Program-made: the position numbers and the translations under genes
Source of the DNA: K189A clade bacterium
GTDB lineage: Bacteria; Pseudomonadota; Gammaproteobacteria; Pseudomonadales; Azotimanducaceae
Direction of reading: 5' to 3'
Assembly (NCBI GenBank): GCA_902565895.1
Contig: CACFGV010000020.1
Span: forward strand, 1-37,021
DNA length: 37,021 nucleotides
Shown here: positions 24,904 through 33,946 of the stretch, one piece after another
Position numbering within the stretch: the stretch's first letter is position 1
Layout: each line of letters starts with the position of its first letter
Notes under the pieces: generated by a model
What the model was told of the DNA's origin: nothing
The model's input: only the letters and a program-made list of their open reading frames with translations
The model's database searches: none

Positions 24904-25929
24904 CTAGACAACACCTTCCATGCGATAGGCCCGAGCAGCGGCGCCCGCAAAGAGCTGTGCTTTTTCCGCGACGGATGCACCAGCAGAAATACGTTTAAAC
25001 GCATTCCAGCACACTTGATAACTGCACCAGCGTTTTTGTACGGGAAAGTTCGACTCATACATTGAGCGTTCGACTCCAAAAGCTTCAATGCAGGTTTCCA
25101 TCCACAGACGCCACGCTGCCGACACTTCTTCGGACCCTGGTGGTAACGTGCGATCACCTGCGTAGCTCGGCATACGAATAGGCATTGCGCCTAATTTAAC
25201 AAAGACGTTTTGCCGTTCGCTGGCGCGGGCGATACCCACCTTCCAGTGCTCGAACACTTCGTCTGTCCTACCCCGGTAGGGGCCACCTAAAATCGGCGAG
25301 CCCACATGATTAAGGACAATAGTTAGGTCCGGATGGGCGTCTGCCAATTGCGCAAGTTCGTCTAACTGGGTGTGGTAGAGCCAGCAATCCAAGGACAAAC
25401 CCATGCGCTGAATCACTTTAACGGCGTCACTAACCCTCGGGTCGAGCAAGACGCCCGCTTGTTCAGCTACGTTGTTTATTCGCTCGTCCTGGTGCCAACC
25501 ACTAGAAATTCGCACCCCGCGAAAGCGCCCACCCGAGGCTTCTAAGTGTTGTTCTAACAGCGGCTCTACCGCCGCCCCCAGGGTAAGATCGACATTGCCA
25601 AACATCACATCACAGGCCCTAGTGGTGCCAAAGTCGCCGCTGGCACTCATCGCAGCCTGACCGCGCACAAATTCAGTCTCACCCAATGAGCGTGTTTGTT
25701 CTGGACCGGTAAGCCGATACATGGAATGACATTCAGCAAAGACCGTCGCAACAATGTTGTGGCCACTGGCAAGGTCCGCTGCAAATTCGGGCATTAAATA
25801 GGTATAGCCACTACGTACCCACAAATGATGATGTGGGTCGATAATGGGCAGCTCTGGCTCCAGCACTTCCTCTTGCAGACTCGACAACCAGAGATCATCT
25901 GGCGCCGCTTGACCAGTATTTGCAGCCAT
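24904..25929 (-). CDS. Amidohydrolase-family metal-dependent hydrolase
   Basis: A 341-residue TIM-barrel hydrolase of the amidohydrolase-2 type, the group that includes lactonases and decarboxylases of aromatic catabolism. The metal-site HxH is in LPIIDPHHHLW (about 30-39). Further barrel strands are FRGVRISSGWHQ, LSLDCWLYHTQLDELAQLA, LTIVLNHVGSPILGG and the C-terminal MYESNFPVQK. Whether it opens a ring lactone, hydrolyses an amide or decarboxylates cannot be told. AGGAG precedes the ATG. It is 71 bp downstream of the SDR gene and probably cotranscribed with it. Confidence 0.85.
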   Translation of the reverse strand: MAANTGQAAPDDLWLSSLQEEVLEPELPIIDPHHHLWVRSGYTYLMPEFAADLASGHNIVATVFAECHSMYRLTGPEQTRSLGETEFVRGQAAMSASGDFGTTRACDVMFGNVDLTLGAAVEPLLEQHLEASGGRFRGVRISSGWHQDERINNVAEQAGVLLDPRVSDAVKVIQRMGLSLDCWLYHTQLDELAQLADAHPDLTIVLNHVGSPILGGPYRGRTDEVFEHWKVGIARASERQNVFVKLGAMPIRMPSYAGDRTLPPGSEEVSAAWRLWMETCIEAFGVERSMYESNFPVQKRWCSYQVCWNAFKRISAGASVAEKAQLFAGAAARAYRMEGVV

Positions 25930-26000
25930 GGGTTGCTCCTGAATCGTTACCCTTTTCTGCTGAACGTCAACTTTTTTGCGGTTCTAGGCAGAACATGAGC

Positions 26001-26888
26001 CTAATCCGCATCACTGGTTGGCTCAGTCGCATCGAGCTTACGCAGGTCGTTAGTCACACCTGTTGAGCCCTTGGTTACGCCCGAGTAACGAGAATTGCGC
26101 GGGGCATTTTTCGGAAATCTGCGCGAGCGCGCCGGACCTTCTGCGGTTAATCCGCCATCAACCACAATCGCCTCGCCGGTAACAAACTGCGAATCGTCTG
26201 ACGCCAAAAACAGCGCCACACCGGCTATGTGTTCGCCGCGACCGAAGTCTGGCCAAGGCTGACTTTTCGCAAACGCACGCTGAATGCCTTCTAGGTCGCC
26301 AGTATGAGTTAACGGAGTTGCGATATAGCCTGGACAGATCGCGTTGACCCGAATGCGGTCCAGCGCCAATTCCACAGCTGCGGATTTAGACAGATTGATT
26401 ACTGCTGCTTTTGCTGCGGAATACACCAATGGGCCGGCATCGCCGCTCAAACCCGCCACCGAGGCAGTATTGATTATGGAGCCACCGGTTCCCTGGCGAC
26501 GCATGATTTTCGTAGCGTGTTTGATGCCCAGAAAGACGCCTTTCGCCAGCACATCAAAGGTGTAGTCCCAATCTTCGACGGTGGTTTCAGTGATCGGACC
26601 AATAGCCCCACCTACCCCAGCATTATTGAACAACACATCTAGCCGACCATATGTGCTCAACGCATGCGCACACATGGCTTCGATATCGTGTTCCCTGGCT
26701 ACGTCGGTTTTAATGAATGAAACATCAAAGCCTTTCGCTGTCCCATCCGCCGCCGCTTCGGCACCGGTTTGCTCATTGAAATCAGCGATGACCACCTTTG
26801 CACCTTCGGCTGCGAACTTCCTTACCGTTTCCAAGCCCATACCACTGGCGCCGCCTGTAACGACTGCCACTTTCTCTGCTAAACGCAT
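26001..26888 (-). CDS. Short-chain dehydrogenase/reductase
   Basis: A classical SDR with intact motifs: cofactor-binding VTGGASGMGLETVRKFAAEG, acidic IADFN after beta-2 suggesting NAD(H), NNAGVGG, catalytic INTASVAG with YSAAKAAVINLSK (Tyr and Lys spaced by three), and CPGYIATPLTH. The 295 residues exceed the usual ~250 because of a ~45-residue charged C-terminal tail (GPARSRRFPKNAPRNSRY onward) with no known counterpart. GGGGGGAGG gives a very strong ribosome site. It probably oxidises a hydroxyl on a catabolic intermediate; the gene run around it supports a breakdown pathway. Confidence 0.9.
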   Translation of the reverse strand: MRLAEKVAVVTGGASGMGLETVRKFAAEGAKVVIADFNEQTGAEAAADGTAKGFDVSFIKTDVAREHDIEAMCAHALSTYGRLDVLFNNAGVGGAIGPITETTVEDWDYTFDVLAKGVFLGIKHATKIMRRQGTGGSIINTASVAGLSGDAGPLVYSAAKAAVINLSKSAAVELALDRIRVNAICPGYIATPLTHTGDLEGIQRAFAKSQPWPDFGRGEHIAGVALFLASDDSQFVTGEAIVVDGGLTAEGPARSRRFPKNAPRNSRYSGVTKGSTGVTNDLRKLDATEPTSDAD

Positions 26889-27003
26889 TTTCGCCTCCCC
26901 CCTGTACTGGTTCTGCCGGTTATACCGCGATACCGCTAAGCCTGCACGCGGCCCCCGCAGTCAGTCTGCGAGCATCAAGCACGATTGCAGGCTTCGATCC
27001 ATA

Positions 27004-27792
27004 TCAAAGATCTTGGTTAAACACCGGTTTGCGTTTTTCCATAAACGCTTGCATGCCTTCAAGCGCGTCTTTAGAGCCGCGGTTAGCACCAACTGCGGCG
27101 ATTTCATCTGCCATGGATTCGGCCAGGGTCTTGGTCTCGAAACCCACGATGGTCTGCAACATCGACTTAACCGCCTGACGAGGTTGGGCCGCAAGTTCTT
27201 CACCCAAGGCCTGGGCACGGCTCTTAAGCTCGGCGACGGGCAACAGTTCGCTCACCAAGCCAATCTGCAGCGCGTGAGCGCCATCAATCTTGATACCGCG
27301 CAGAATCATATCTAACGCATGGGCTCTGCCCACCACTCTGGGCAACCGGGCAGAACCCCCCCAGGCCGGAACGGCGCCCAGGTCCATTTCGGGCAGGCCA
27401 ATTTGTGCATCCGCGTCCGCTGCCAAACGAAAATGACAGGCCAGAGGCAATTCCAGCCCACCCCCAAGGCAAAAGCCAAAGAGCGTGGCAATGGCTGGCG
27501 TGCCGCCGTTCTCAATCATGTCCAAAACCCGATGACGCTGACCAAAAAAAGCCTCAGGGCTACCGGCCCGCTTAATGCCGTCAGGAATTTGCCGCAAATT
27601 CATGCCAGCAGAAAAATTAGCCTCACCTTCGCCAGTAAATACCATCGCTCGGATCCTATCGTCCGCCAACACGTCAGGTAATTGCTCCTCGAGCCTGTCG
27701 ATGTAATCGACGCTCATCAGATTCCAGGGCGCATCGTTGATGCTGAAGGTCGCAACGGCATTGGTAACGGAATAAAGATACGGATCAGACAT
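27004..27792 (-). CDS. Enoyl-CoA hydratase/isomerase family protein
   Basis: A 262-residue crotonase-family enzyme with both hydratase glutamates in place: Glu114 in CLGGGLELPLACH and Glu135 in IGLPEMDLGAVPAWGG. The oxyanion segment is ANFSAGMNLRQI (about 58-69). It probably hydrates a 2-enoyl-CoA in a beta-oxidation-like pathway. The ATG at 27792 (MSDPYLYSV) has GGGAGAG upstream; the longer frame to 27834 starts in poor context. It is the first gene of the one-directional run ECH-SDR-amidohydrolase-DUF1330-sulfatase. Confidence 0.9.
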   Translation of the reverse strand: MSDPYLYSVTNAVATFSINDAPWNLMSVDYIDRLEEQLPDVLADDRIRAMVFTGEGEANFSAGMNLRQIPDGIKRAGSPEAFFGQRHRVLDMIENGGTPAIATLFGFCLGGGLELPLACHFRLAADADAQIGLPEMDLGAVPAWGGSARLPRVVGRAHALDMILRGIKIDGAHALQIGLVSELLPVAELKSRAQALGEELAAQPRQAVKSMLQTIVGFETKTLAESMADEIAAVGANRGSKDALEGMQAFMEKRKPVFNQDL

Positions 27793-28180
27793 AGTGCTCT
27801 CCCACAGACAAACCAGCGCGCATGCTCTGCGCAAAGGCCGTTAGGTTCGCATCGACTTTAAATTTTTACCACTGGGATTTGGTACAGACCTGTTTGTGGG
27901 CAGGCACAAGATTGGGGGTAGGCTGCTGGGGTTTGGTCGAGCCGCCGACTTTTACCCTGTCAAAGTAAGTCTTACGCCGCCTCAACGTGAAGTAGATCTT
28001 TAAAGGTCGATTGGCCACATCAGCACTGATGCTTCGCACATCTTAAAGCGTTGATGTCCAGAAAGGCTGTTGCAGAGCGATCATCCTAAGTCGAGTCAAT
28101 GCCCATTCTAAATGCCTTCTGCGATACGAGGCACAAGCCGCAAAGTCCGCCTAGTCACTATGCTGTACGTTCGAGCGCCC
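27793..28180. other. Non-coding gap of 388 bp
   Basis: No convincing ORF, RNA gene or known repeat is seen. A short perfect hairpin, catcag-ca-ctgatg, lies at 28018-28031. The part next to 27792 should hold the promoter of the catabolic gene run, but no good sigma70 match was found. Confidence 0.5.
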
Positions 28181-29314
28181 CTAATCTTCGAGTTTAGTGT
28201 TAAGAAAGAAGTACTCAAAGGGCCAGTCTCTATCTACACCGGCAACAGGGATTTCCGTGTCGACTAATTCGTCATGAATGATCTGCACCTCCCAGTAGAC
28301 AGAAATACCGTAGTGCTTCGAGACCATGGCCTGTGGATAAAGGGTTGCAAACATCTCATCAAATGAGATGTCTTTTGTTTTGGGGAGGTAGTCAGAGAGC
28401 GATGAGCCCGCCGGGATTCTTGCCACCTGCTTCTGATAGAGGACCAGGCCGTTAAAGTCATGAAATTCGTCTTTCCATGCCGAATGTTGACCCGAACCAT
28501 GCAGGTATCGATAGCGTTCGCGGTTGCAACAAACCACTCTGAATGTCGCGTTATCAATATCGACTTCAGCTGACCCCGACACCATCTCAGCTAGCGAATA
28601 GCTCTGGTTAGGCTTTGGTGAAAGTCGAGACGTCGCTAATTTATCTAGAGAGACATATTTACCAAGTGCCCGCCTTCCCAGTTGCCAAATGCCCATTGGA
28701 AAAATTGATAGCCCAAACAACCATAGGACAACCGGATGGGTGCTCCCGCCACTTGACTCCCACCTCCAGATTTCAACTGAAATTCCCCAGAACAAGACAC
28801 CGATAAATGCGCAAGCAATAAGAAGCTGGATCAGCCTCGTTATAGTCTTCGTTTTGGTAGGGAGTCGCGCAAAATTTGCTGATCGGTCGAACACATCTTT
28901 GGGTTGCGTGATTTGCTGTGCGTCCTGTGTCTGCGGCCGTGAAAGCGGAAAAGGGTTAGGAATGCGTTTTTCGCCCAATGACTCGTAGTTAGTGATTTTT
29001 GCGACGCAAAACGACTCAATCTCTTCGCCTGAAAAATCAAAAAAGGGGACCTTTTTCAACTCGAGCGTTTGGCTAGAGGTGTCGATTGGCAGGTCGTCGT
29101 AAAAAACAGTTTTCGTATCTTTGTTATTACTTTTTAGTATCAGCCCCTGCCACTTTGATTGCAGTCTTTGTGTGACAAACTCGATTTTTAGTTTTGGTTT
29201 TTTTGAAAGAAGCTCTCGATCTCTGATGTCAAACTCTACAGTCAAATCTTCGGGGAAATCAGTATCTCTACTGAAGCGCAATCTGAGTCCACCCAAATCA
29301 TCGCTCCACTCCAT
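28181..29314 (-). CDS. Two-helix membrane protein, possible arrestin-like domains
   Basis: A 377-residue protein with two central hydrophobic helices (about 160-180 and 192-212: RLIQLLIACAFIGVLFWGIS and HPVVLWLFGLSIFPMGIWQL) between beta-rich soluble parts. The C-terminal region (FRVVCCNRERYRYL, WKDEF, VARIPAGSSLSDYLPKTK, ISVYWEVQIIHDELVDTEIP) loosely follows the 'C...W......ip..f..P......W.l.......' layout of arrestin-like domains in some DUF3592-type bacterial membrane proteins. That resemblance is weak. The gene stands alone, is AT-richer than its neighbours, and lies between a gap and tRNA-Val, so it may have been acquired. Confidence 0.5.
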   Translation of the reverse strand: MEWSDDLGGLRLRFSRDTDFPEDLTVEFDIRDRELLSKKPKLKIEFVTQRLQSKWQGLILKSNNKDTKTVFYDDLPIDTSSQTLELKKVPFFDFSGEEIESFCVAKITNYESLGEKRIPNPFPLSRPQTQDAQQITQPKDVFDRSANFARLPTKTKTITRLIQLLIACAFIGVLFWGISVEIWRWESSGGSTHPVVLWLFGLSIFPMGIWQLGRRALGKYVSLDKLATSRLSPKPNQSYSLAEMVSGSAEVDIDNATFRVVCCNRERYRYLHGSGQHSAWKDEFHDFNGLVLYQKQVARIPAGSSLSDYLPKTKDISFDEMFATLYPQAMVSKHYGISVYWEVQIIHDELVDTEIPVAGVDRDWPFEYFFLNTKLED

Positions 29315-29654
29315 TCAATAGGTCTCCAGTCGCGTACGTGGTTTAAATTTAAGCGCTCTTCGAAATAATTCAACATCAACCAAACGGTTTCGCAGGGCGC
29401 TCTGCTTTAATGTAACTGCTTTTGAGCGCTACTTCTCGGCGGAAGTGGCAGCTCGCAATCACTCAGTGGATTGAAAAATAAAAATTGAATAACAACCGTA
29501 ATTCGGAAAGTTATAAGAGCAGGCGGATTACTTAAAACAGCTTTGGCTGTTTTGACCCTACGGGCTTCGCGTCTTCGACGCTCGGAGCGAAACCCTCGCT
29601 CGCTCGGGTTTGGTCGAACCGCTGCGGCGCTTCTCACCCACGCACAGTCCCCAA
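29315..29654. other. Non-coding gap upstream of tRNA-Val terminator
   Basis: An AT-rich half (29315-29530) without features is followed by a GC-rich, palindrome-dense half listed separately. A frame covering 29407-29637 is open but its Arg/Ala-rich translation reflects the repeats, not a gene. Confidence 0.5.
29534..29640. repeat. Composite palindromic element
   Basis: Within about 107 bp are AAAACAG/CTGTTTT (29534-29553) and, further right, gagcga/tcgctc nested with aaaccc/gggttt around the tandem 'tcgctcgctc'. Such blocks are often found beside tRNA genes in marine gammaproteobacteria as far as I recall. Each hairpin could stop or stabilise a transcript. Confidence 0.45.
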
Positions 29655-29686
29655 TAAAAAACCCCGCTTTCAGCGGGGCTTTTTAT
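29655..29686. terminator. Strong bidirectional terminator after tRNA-Val
   Basis: ccccgct-ttc-agcgggg (29662-29678) flanked by A-rich and T-rich tracts on both sides; on the minus strand it follows the tRNA CCA end within one base and is trailed by TTTTTTATT. It ends the tRNA-Val transcript. Confidence 0.85.
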
Positions 29687-29763
<77 letters not shown>

Positions 29764-29849
29764 ATTGTTCTAGTCGCGGTATCGCGGGGCGTTGGATTAT
29801 ATCTTCGTCCGCGGGCTCGACACCAGTTCTTCATGGGTTTTATTCCCTA

Positions 29850-30653
29850 TCAGGGTTTGTCGGTGTTTTGGCCTAAGAAATGCTCTGTGTACGGCTCTAG
29901 GTACTGAGCGAATTCCGCCTGTTGCACCAACCGTTGCAGGTGCGCAAAAGCCCTCGGGTAGTCGGCCTCTGATCCCTCGCTGACCAGCGGCAATGATGCG
30001 GCGTCGAGTCCATCACGCATGAGTCGCTCGCGCATGAATTGACTGAAATCACAGACGAACGCGATGTCCGCTATAGTTAATTCATCGCCTGCCAAGTATT
30101 CCGTGTTGCCGAGTGCTCGTTCTACACCTTCTAGAAAAAACTCAAAAGCTCCACGCATCCGCTGATGCAATTCAGTGCTGATGTCGTTTACACCCAACAA
30201 ATAAACTTGGGCTTCTCTACCAAAAACCAGTGTGGCGTCTAGAAAGCTATCAATGCGCGAGGCGTCCATACCGTTTCGCCCATACAGTCCTTGATCTTGC
30301 GAGCCTGCACGGGCGACAGCCCGCAGTATGCTGTTGGATTCAAATACGCCGATCGCGCCGTCAGGGCTGAACGCTGCAGGCACGGTGCCATAGGGTTGGG
30401 TTTGCAGGAACTCATCGGTTTTATACAGGGTTCCAGTAAAGCCACGCCGGCTAGCTCTGGCATTGGGATTATCGGGCACTTTTTCCTCTTCATTGAGCGG
30501 CCGAGCTGCGAAATCCCATAACCAGTTGCCCAAATTTTTTGGCTTGTCGCCAACCACCTCGACATGCACACCCAACAACTCTGCGGCGATCAAGGCCTTC
30601 CAAACTCTGGGATTAGGTAGGTAAGAAAAAATTCTAAGTACAGTTGTTGCCAT
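29850..30653 (-). CDS. Glutathione S-transferase-like protein (EF1B-gamma type)
   Basis: A 267-residue GST-fold protein. The thioredoxin-like N-domain begins VLRIFSYLPNPRVWKALIAA ELLGVHVEVV, the 'P.NPR.wKALIAA.ylGv.vev' pattern of the EF1B-gamma-like GST class, and reads YGTVPAAFSPDGAIGVFESN with the conserved cis-Pro and ES motif. The all-helical C-domain holds EYLAGDELTIADIAFVCDFS. There is an insertion of about 30 residues after beta-2. It may conjugate or isomerise a substrate with glutathione. The ATG at 30653 has GGGAGG upstream and follows the SDR stop by two bases, so the pair is cotranslated. Confidence 0.82.
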   Translation of the reverse strand: MATTVLRIFSYLPNPRVWKALIAAELLGVHVEVVGDKPKNLGNWLWDFAARPLNEEEKVPDNPNARASRRGFTGTLYKTDEFLQTQPYGTVPAAFSPDGAIGVFESNSILRAVARAGSQDQGLYGRNGMDASRIDSFLDATLVFGREAQVYLLGVNDISTELHQRMRGAFEFFLEGVERALGNTEYLAGDELTIADIAFVCDFSQFMRERLMRDGLDAASLPLVSEGSEADYPRAFAHLQRLVQQAEFAQYLEPYTEHFLGQNTDKP

Positions 30654-30655
30654 GG

Positions 30656-31354
30656 TTACCACACCTCCCCGTATGGTCGGATAACAGATTCGAAGGACCA
30701 AGCACTGCGCGGCTGCTCGGCTACGCGCAAGACCTCTTTTGCGATGTCTGCGGGCTGGCAGAAGAAGTCGTCTTCTTTGTCTGGAAAGGCTTCGCGCGTC
30801 CACGCCAAATCGATGACGGCGTCTATCGCCACATAGGCCACGTGAATCCCGTTAGGGCCCGCTTCTCGAGCAATGCTTTCAAGCAATATGCGCTGCGCCG
30901 CCTTAGTAGGCGCAAATCCGGCGAATCTGGCCTTACCACGATAGGCTGAAGTATTGCCTGTGGCAATTAACGAACCCCCACCCGCTGTTTGCATTGCTGG
31001 CAACAGTTGCTTCGCAAGCGTGAGCAGCGCCATAGTGTTCACCTCGAAAGCTGCCCGCATGTTCTGGGGGTCTATTTCTAAGTACGTACCCCGCTCCGCA
31101 CCCACCGCGTTATGCACAACCACCTTGGGCAAACCCAGGTTGTTGCGAATATCATCCAGCGTTGCCGTCAACTGCGCTTCATCCGCCACGTCGCAGACAA
31201 ATCCGTGGGTATTTGGGGTGGCTGCTGCGACTTCTTCCAATCGCTGCCCTGACCGAGCAATCATCGCCACGGTATAGCCTTGGCTGGCGAAACATTCCAC
31301 TATGGCCCTGCCAGTACCCGGCCCAACTCCGGTAACCAGTGCTAATCCGCTCAT
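30656..31354 (-). CDS. SDR-family protein lacking the catalytic tyrosine
   Basis: A 232-residue Rossmann-fold SDR: LALVTGVGPGTGRAIVECF as cofactor motif, CDVADE, HNAVG in place of NNAG, and FAGFAPTKAAQRILLESIA at the active site, where Phe147 stands four residues before Lys151 in the position of the usual Tyr. A clade of bacterial SDRs with 'FA..K' is known to me but its reaction is not. It is coupled to the GST-like gene by a two-base gap, suggesting a shared substrate. The ATG at 31354 has AGAGGG upstream; a longer frame reaches 31420. Confidence 0.85.
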   Translation of the reverse strand: MSGLALVTGVGPGTGRAIVECFASQGYTVAMIARSGQRLEEVAAATPNTHGFVCDVADEAQLTATLDDIRNNLGLPKVVVHNAVGAERGTYLEIDPQNMRAAFEVNTMALLTLAKQLLPAMQTAGGGSLIATGNTSAYRGKARFAGFAPTKAAQRILLESIAREAGPNGIHVAYVAIDAVIDLAWTREAFPDKEDDFFCQPADIAKEVLRVAEQPRSAWSFESVIRPYGEVW

Positions 31355-31475
31355 TATCGCCCTCTCCCAAACAGCCTTATGCGCTGGTGACTTTATAGCC
31401 GGGTTGATTCTATGCTGCAAAGTGCATCATCGTAGTAACTCCGCAGCCCTGCACAGAACATCGCTAACGAATAAC

Positions 31476-33497
31476 TTAACTCAGCAACTTTTGCGCGCGC
31501 AGGCTTTGCAGTTGATCCCGTACCTGGGCGGCTTGTTCAAATTCCAAGTCCTGGGCATGTTTGAGCATTTTCTTTTCTAGCTGAGCTAACAATTTACCCA
31601 GCGCTTTAGGACTGTCGGGTACTTCCACTGGTTGCACAGCTTTACCTTTGCGTCCTTTGGCAGCGCCCGGTGCGGCACTGCGCGCGCCTTCCATGATGTC
31701 TGCGATCTTCTTACTCACGGACTTAGGTGTGATGCCATGCTCAAGGTTATGTGCCAGTTGTTTGGTGCGTCGGCGTTCGGTCTCGCCAATAGCTCGTTCC
31801 ATAGAACCGGTTTTTTTGTCAGCGTACAAAATGGCCCGACCATTCACGTTTCGGGCGGCTCGCCCAATGGTTTGAATCAGCGACCCCTCAGAGCGTAAGA
31901 ATCCCTCTTTATCGGCGTCTAGGATCGCCACCAGGCTCACCTCTGGCATATCCAGCCCCTCGCGCAGCAGGTTAATGCCGACCAACACATCAAACTGCCC
32001 CAACCGGAGATCTCGAATGATCTCCATACGTTCGACGGTATCGATGTCTGAGTGCAGATAACGGACTCGAATGCCGTGATCATCTAAGTAATCTGTTAGG
32101 TCTTCGGCCATACGTTTGGTCAGCGTGGTCACCAACACGCGCTCCTCGCGAGCAATGACTTCGCGGATTTCTCCGAGCAAGTCATCCACCTGTGTGGAGG
32201 CTGGACGTATTTCTACTTCGGGGTCCACTAACCCTGTGGGCCTCACAACTTGTTCGATTACCGCCGATCCCTGCTGTTTTTCGTAAGGTCCAGGTGTTGC
32301 GGACACAAAGATCATTTGCGGTGCTAGCGACTCCCATTCGTCAAACCGTAGTGGTCGATTGTCCAGCGCCGAGGGCAGACGGAACCCATAATTGACCAAG
32401 GTCTCTTTACGCGCACGGTCCCCCTTATACATGCCGCCAATCTGCGGCACGGTGACATGAGACTCGTCAATCACCAGCAGGGCATTACTGGGCAGGTAAT
32501 CAAATAAGGTCGGCGGTGCCTCTCCAGGCCCACGCCCTGACAGGTACCTCGAATAGTTCTCGATACCAGAGCAATACCCCAGCTCCTGGATCATTTCTAA
32601 ATCAAAGCGCGTGCGTTGCTCTAGTCGTTGGGCTTCTACTAGCTGATTGTTATCGGTCAGGTACTTAAGCCGGTCTTGCAACTCATCTTTGATCTCATCA
32701 ATCACTGACACCATCCGTTGACGTGGGGTGACGTAATGAGTCTTGGGAAAGATCGTATATCGAGGCAATTTATTGAGTATCTCTCCCGTTAAAGGATCAA
32801 AAGTCGATAGGTCTTCTATTTCATCATCAAATAACGAAATCCGTACCGCGTTCTTTTCTGATTCAGCTGGAAATACGTCAATGATGTCGCCACGCACACG
32901 GTAGGTGCCACGTTGAAACGCCATGTCGTTGCGCGTGTATTGCAGCTCCGTAAGGCGTTGCAAGATCGCACGCTGGTCCAAACGATCGCCTCGATCTAGG
33001 TGCAAGACCATCTGGAAATAAGACTCTGGATCACCCAATCCGTAGATCGCCGATACCGACGCCACGATAATCGAATCTTTACGTTGCAGCAGCGCCTTGG
33101 TGGCGGACAATCGCATCTGTTCAATGTGGTCGTTAATCGAAGAGTCTTTTTCTATGTAGGTATCCGACGCCGGCACGTAGGCCTCGGGCTGGTAATAGTC
33201 GTAGTAGGAAACGAAGTACTCAACGGAGTTATGTGGGAAGAATTCACGGAACTCACCGTATAACTGTGCCGCGAGGGTCTTATTTGGGGCCAACACCAGC
33301 GTTGGTCGTTGAACCTGAGAAATGACATTGGCTATCGAGAAGGTTTTCCCAGAGCCCGTGACACCCAGCAGGGTTTGATGGGCAAGCCCTTCTTCGAGCC
33401 CTTGCACCATTGCGTCGATCGCGGCGGGCTGATCCCCTGCGGGCTGATAACTACTAACCACCTCAATGGCGGGACGATCTTCTTTGCTGCGAGGCAC
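31476..33497 (-). CDS. uvrB: Excinuclease ABC subunit B
   Basis: The damage-verifying helicase-like subunit of nucleotide excision repair, which is loaded on DNA by UvrA and recruits UvrC. The 673-residue sequence is canonical: Walker A GVTGSGKT (45-52), the beta-hairpin stretch [40 protein letters not shown], the helicase motifs [20 protein letters not shown] and [19 protein letters not shown], and the C-terminal UVR motif ([20 protein letters not shown]). The start is GTG with AGGGAT upstream. No LexA-type box is visible in the 87 bp before it. Confidence 0.98.
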   Translation of the reverse strand: MPRSKEDRPAIEVVSSYQPAGDQPAAIDAMVQGLEEGLAHQTLLGVTGSGKTFSIANVISQVQRPTLVLAPNKTLAAQLYGEFREFFPHNSVEYFVSYYDYYQPEAYVPASDTYIEKDSSINDHIEQMRLSATKALLQRKDSIIVASVSAIYGLGDPESYFQMVLHLDRGDRLDQRAILQRLTELQYTRNDMAFQRGTYRVRGDIIDVFPAESEKNAVRISLFDDEIEDLSTFDPLTGEILNKLPRYTIFPKTHYVTPRQRMVSVIDEIKDELQDRLKYLTDNNQLVEAQRLEQRTRFDLEMIQELGYCSGIENYSRYLSGRGPGEAPPTLFDYLPSNALLVIDESHVTVPQIGGMYKGDRARKETLVNYGFRLPSALDNRPLRFDEWESLAPQMIFVSATPGPYEKQQGSAVIEQVVRPTGLVDPEVEIRPASTQVDDLLGEIREVIAREERVLVTTLTKRMAEDLTDYLDDHGIRVRYLHSDIDTVERMEIIRDLRLGQFDVLVGINLLREGLDMPEVSLVAILDADKEGFLRSEGSLIQTIGRAARNVNGRAILYADKKTGSMERAIGETERRRTKQLAHNLEHGITPKSVSKKIADIMEGARSAAPGAAKGRKGKAVQPVEVPDSPKALGKLLAQLEKKMLKHAQDLEFEQAAQVRDQLQSLRAQKLLS

Positions 33498-33538
33498 GAT
33501 ACGGATCCCTAGTCAGGAACGATTACGCTAACACTGGC

Positions 33539-33566
33539 ACCGCCGCCACGCCAAGTGAGCGGCGGT
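33539..33566 (-). terminator. Candidate hairpin after the acidic-tail gene
   Basis: The perfect 8-bp repeat accgccgc/gcggcggt (12-base loop) stands between the acidic-tail gene and uvrB. It lacks a T-tract, so it may slow or partially end transcription, or stabilise the upstream mRNA. Confidence 0.4.
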
Positions 33567-33584
33567 TAGACACTGGGATGTGAA

Positions 33585-33866
33585 TTACTCAGCTGCGTCG
33601 TCTTCGGCGGGTGCGTCTTCCTCAGCGGGGGCTTCCTCGGTCGCTTCTGCCTCAGTCTCAGCCGCTTCTGCCTCCGGCTCCTCTACAACCTCAGGATCTT
33701 CTGGTTCGGGTTGCTTCACTTCCGGCGCCTTTACCAGTTCATGCTTGAGAAGAATCGCGACTTTGTCGTCGCCATTAATAGGCGCCTTGTTCGCATCCTG
33801 AACCGCATAGCGCGAATCCCGGCGTTGGTAGATGGTGTAATCGTCGGTGCGAGTGACGAGTTTCAT
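33585..33866 (-). CDS. Small conserved protein with acidic repeat tail
   Basis: A 93-residue protein with a folded N-terminal half (MKLVTRTDDYTIYQRRDSRY AVQ, PINGDDKVAILLKHELVKAP) and a disordered tail of alternating Glu, Ala and Pro (EPEAEAAETEAEATEEAPAE). The N-terminal part resembles a small conserved hypothetical found beside uvrB in Pseudomonas relatives as I recall it; no function is known. The tail is low-complexity and probably length-variable. AGGAGAAACC precedes the ATG at 33866, ruling out the longer frame start at 33890. Confidence 0.75.
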   Translation of the reverse strand: MKLVTRTDDYTIYQRRDSRYAVQDANKAPINGDDKVAILLKHELVKAPEVKQPEPEDPEVVEEPEAEAAETEAEATEEAPAEEDAPAEDDAAE

Positions 33867-33946
33867 AGGTTTCTCCTGAGATTTGCACAACTTAGCGGCG
33901 GGCAGATTACTCTTTTAGCGTCCAGTATCAAGTTTATCCCCGCCCC

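Noticed and set aside
29407-29637. A 76-codon minus-strand ORF rich in Arg and Ala
   Set aside because: It runs across the palindromic block beside tRNA-Val; its composition comes from the repeats, and it has no recognisable motif.
33498-33584. LexA (SOS) box upstream of uvrB
   Set aside because: No CTGT-N8-ACAG match occurs in the spacer; the only structure is a GC hairpin.
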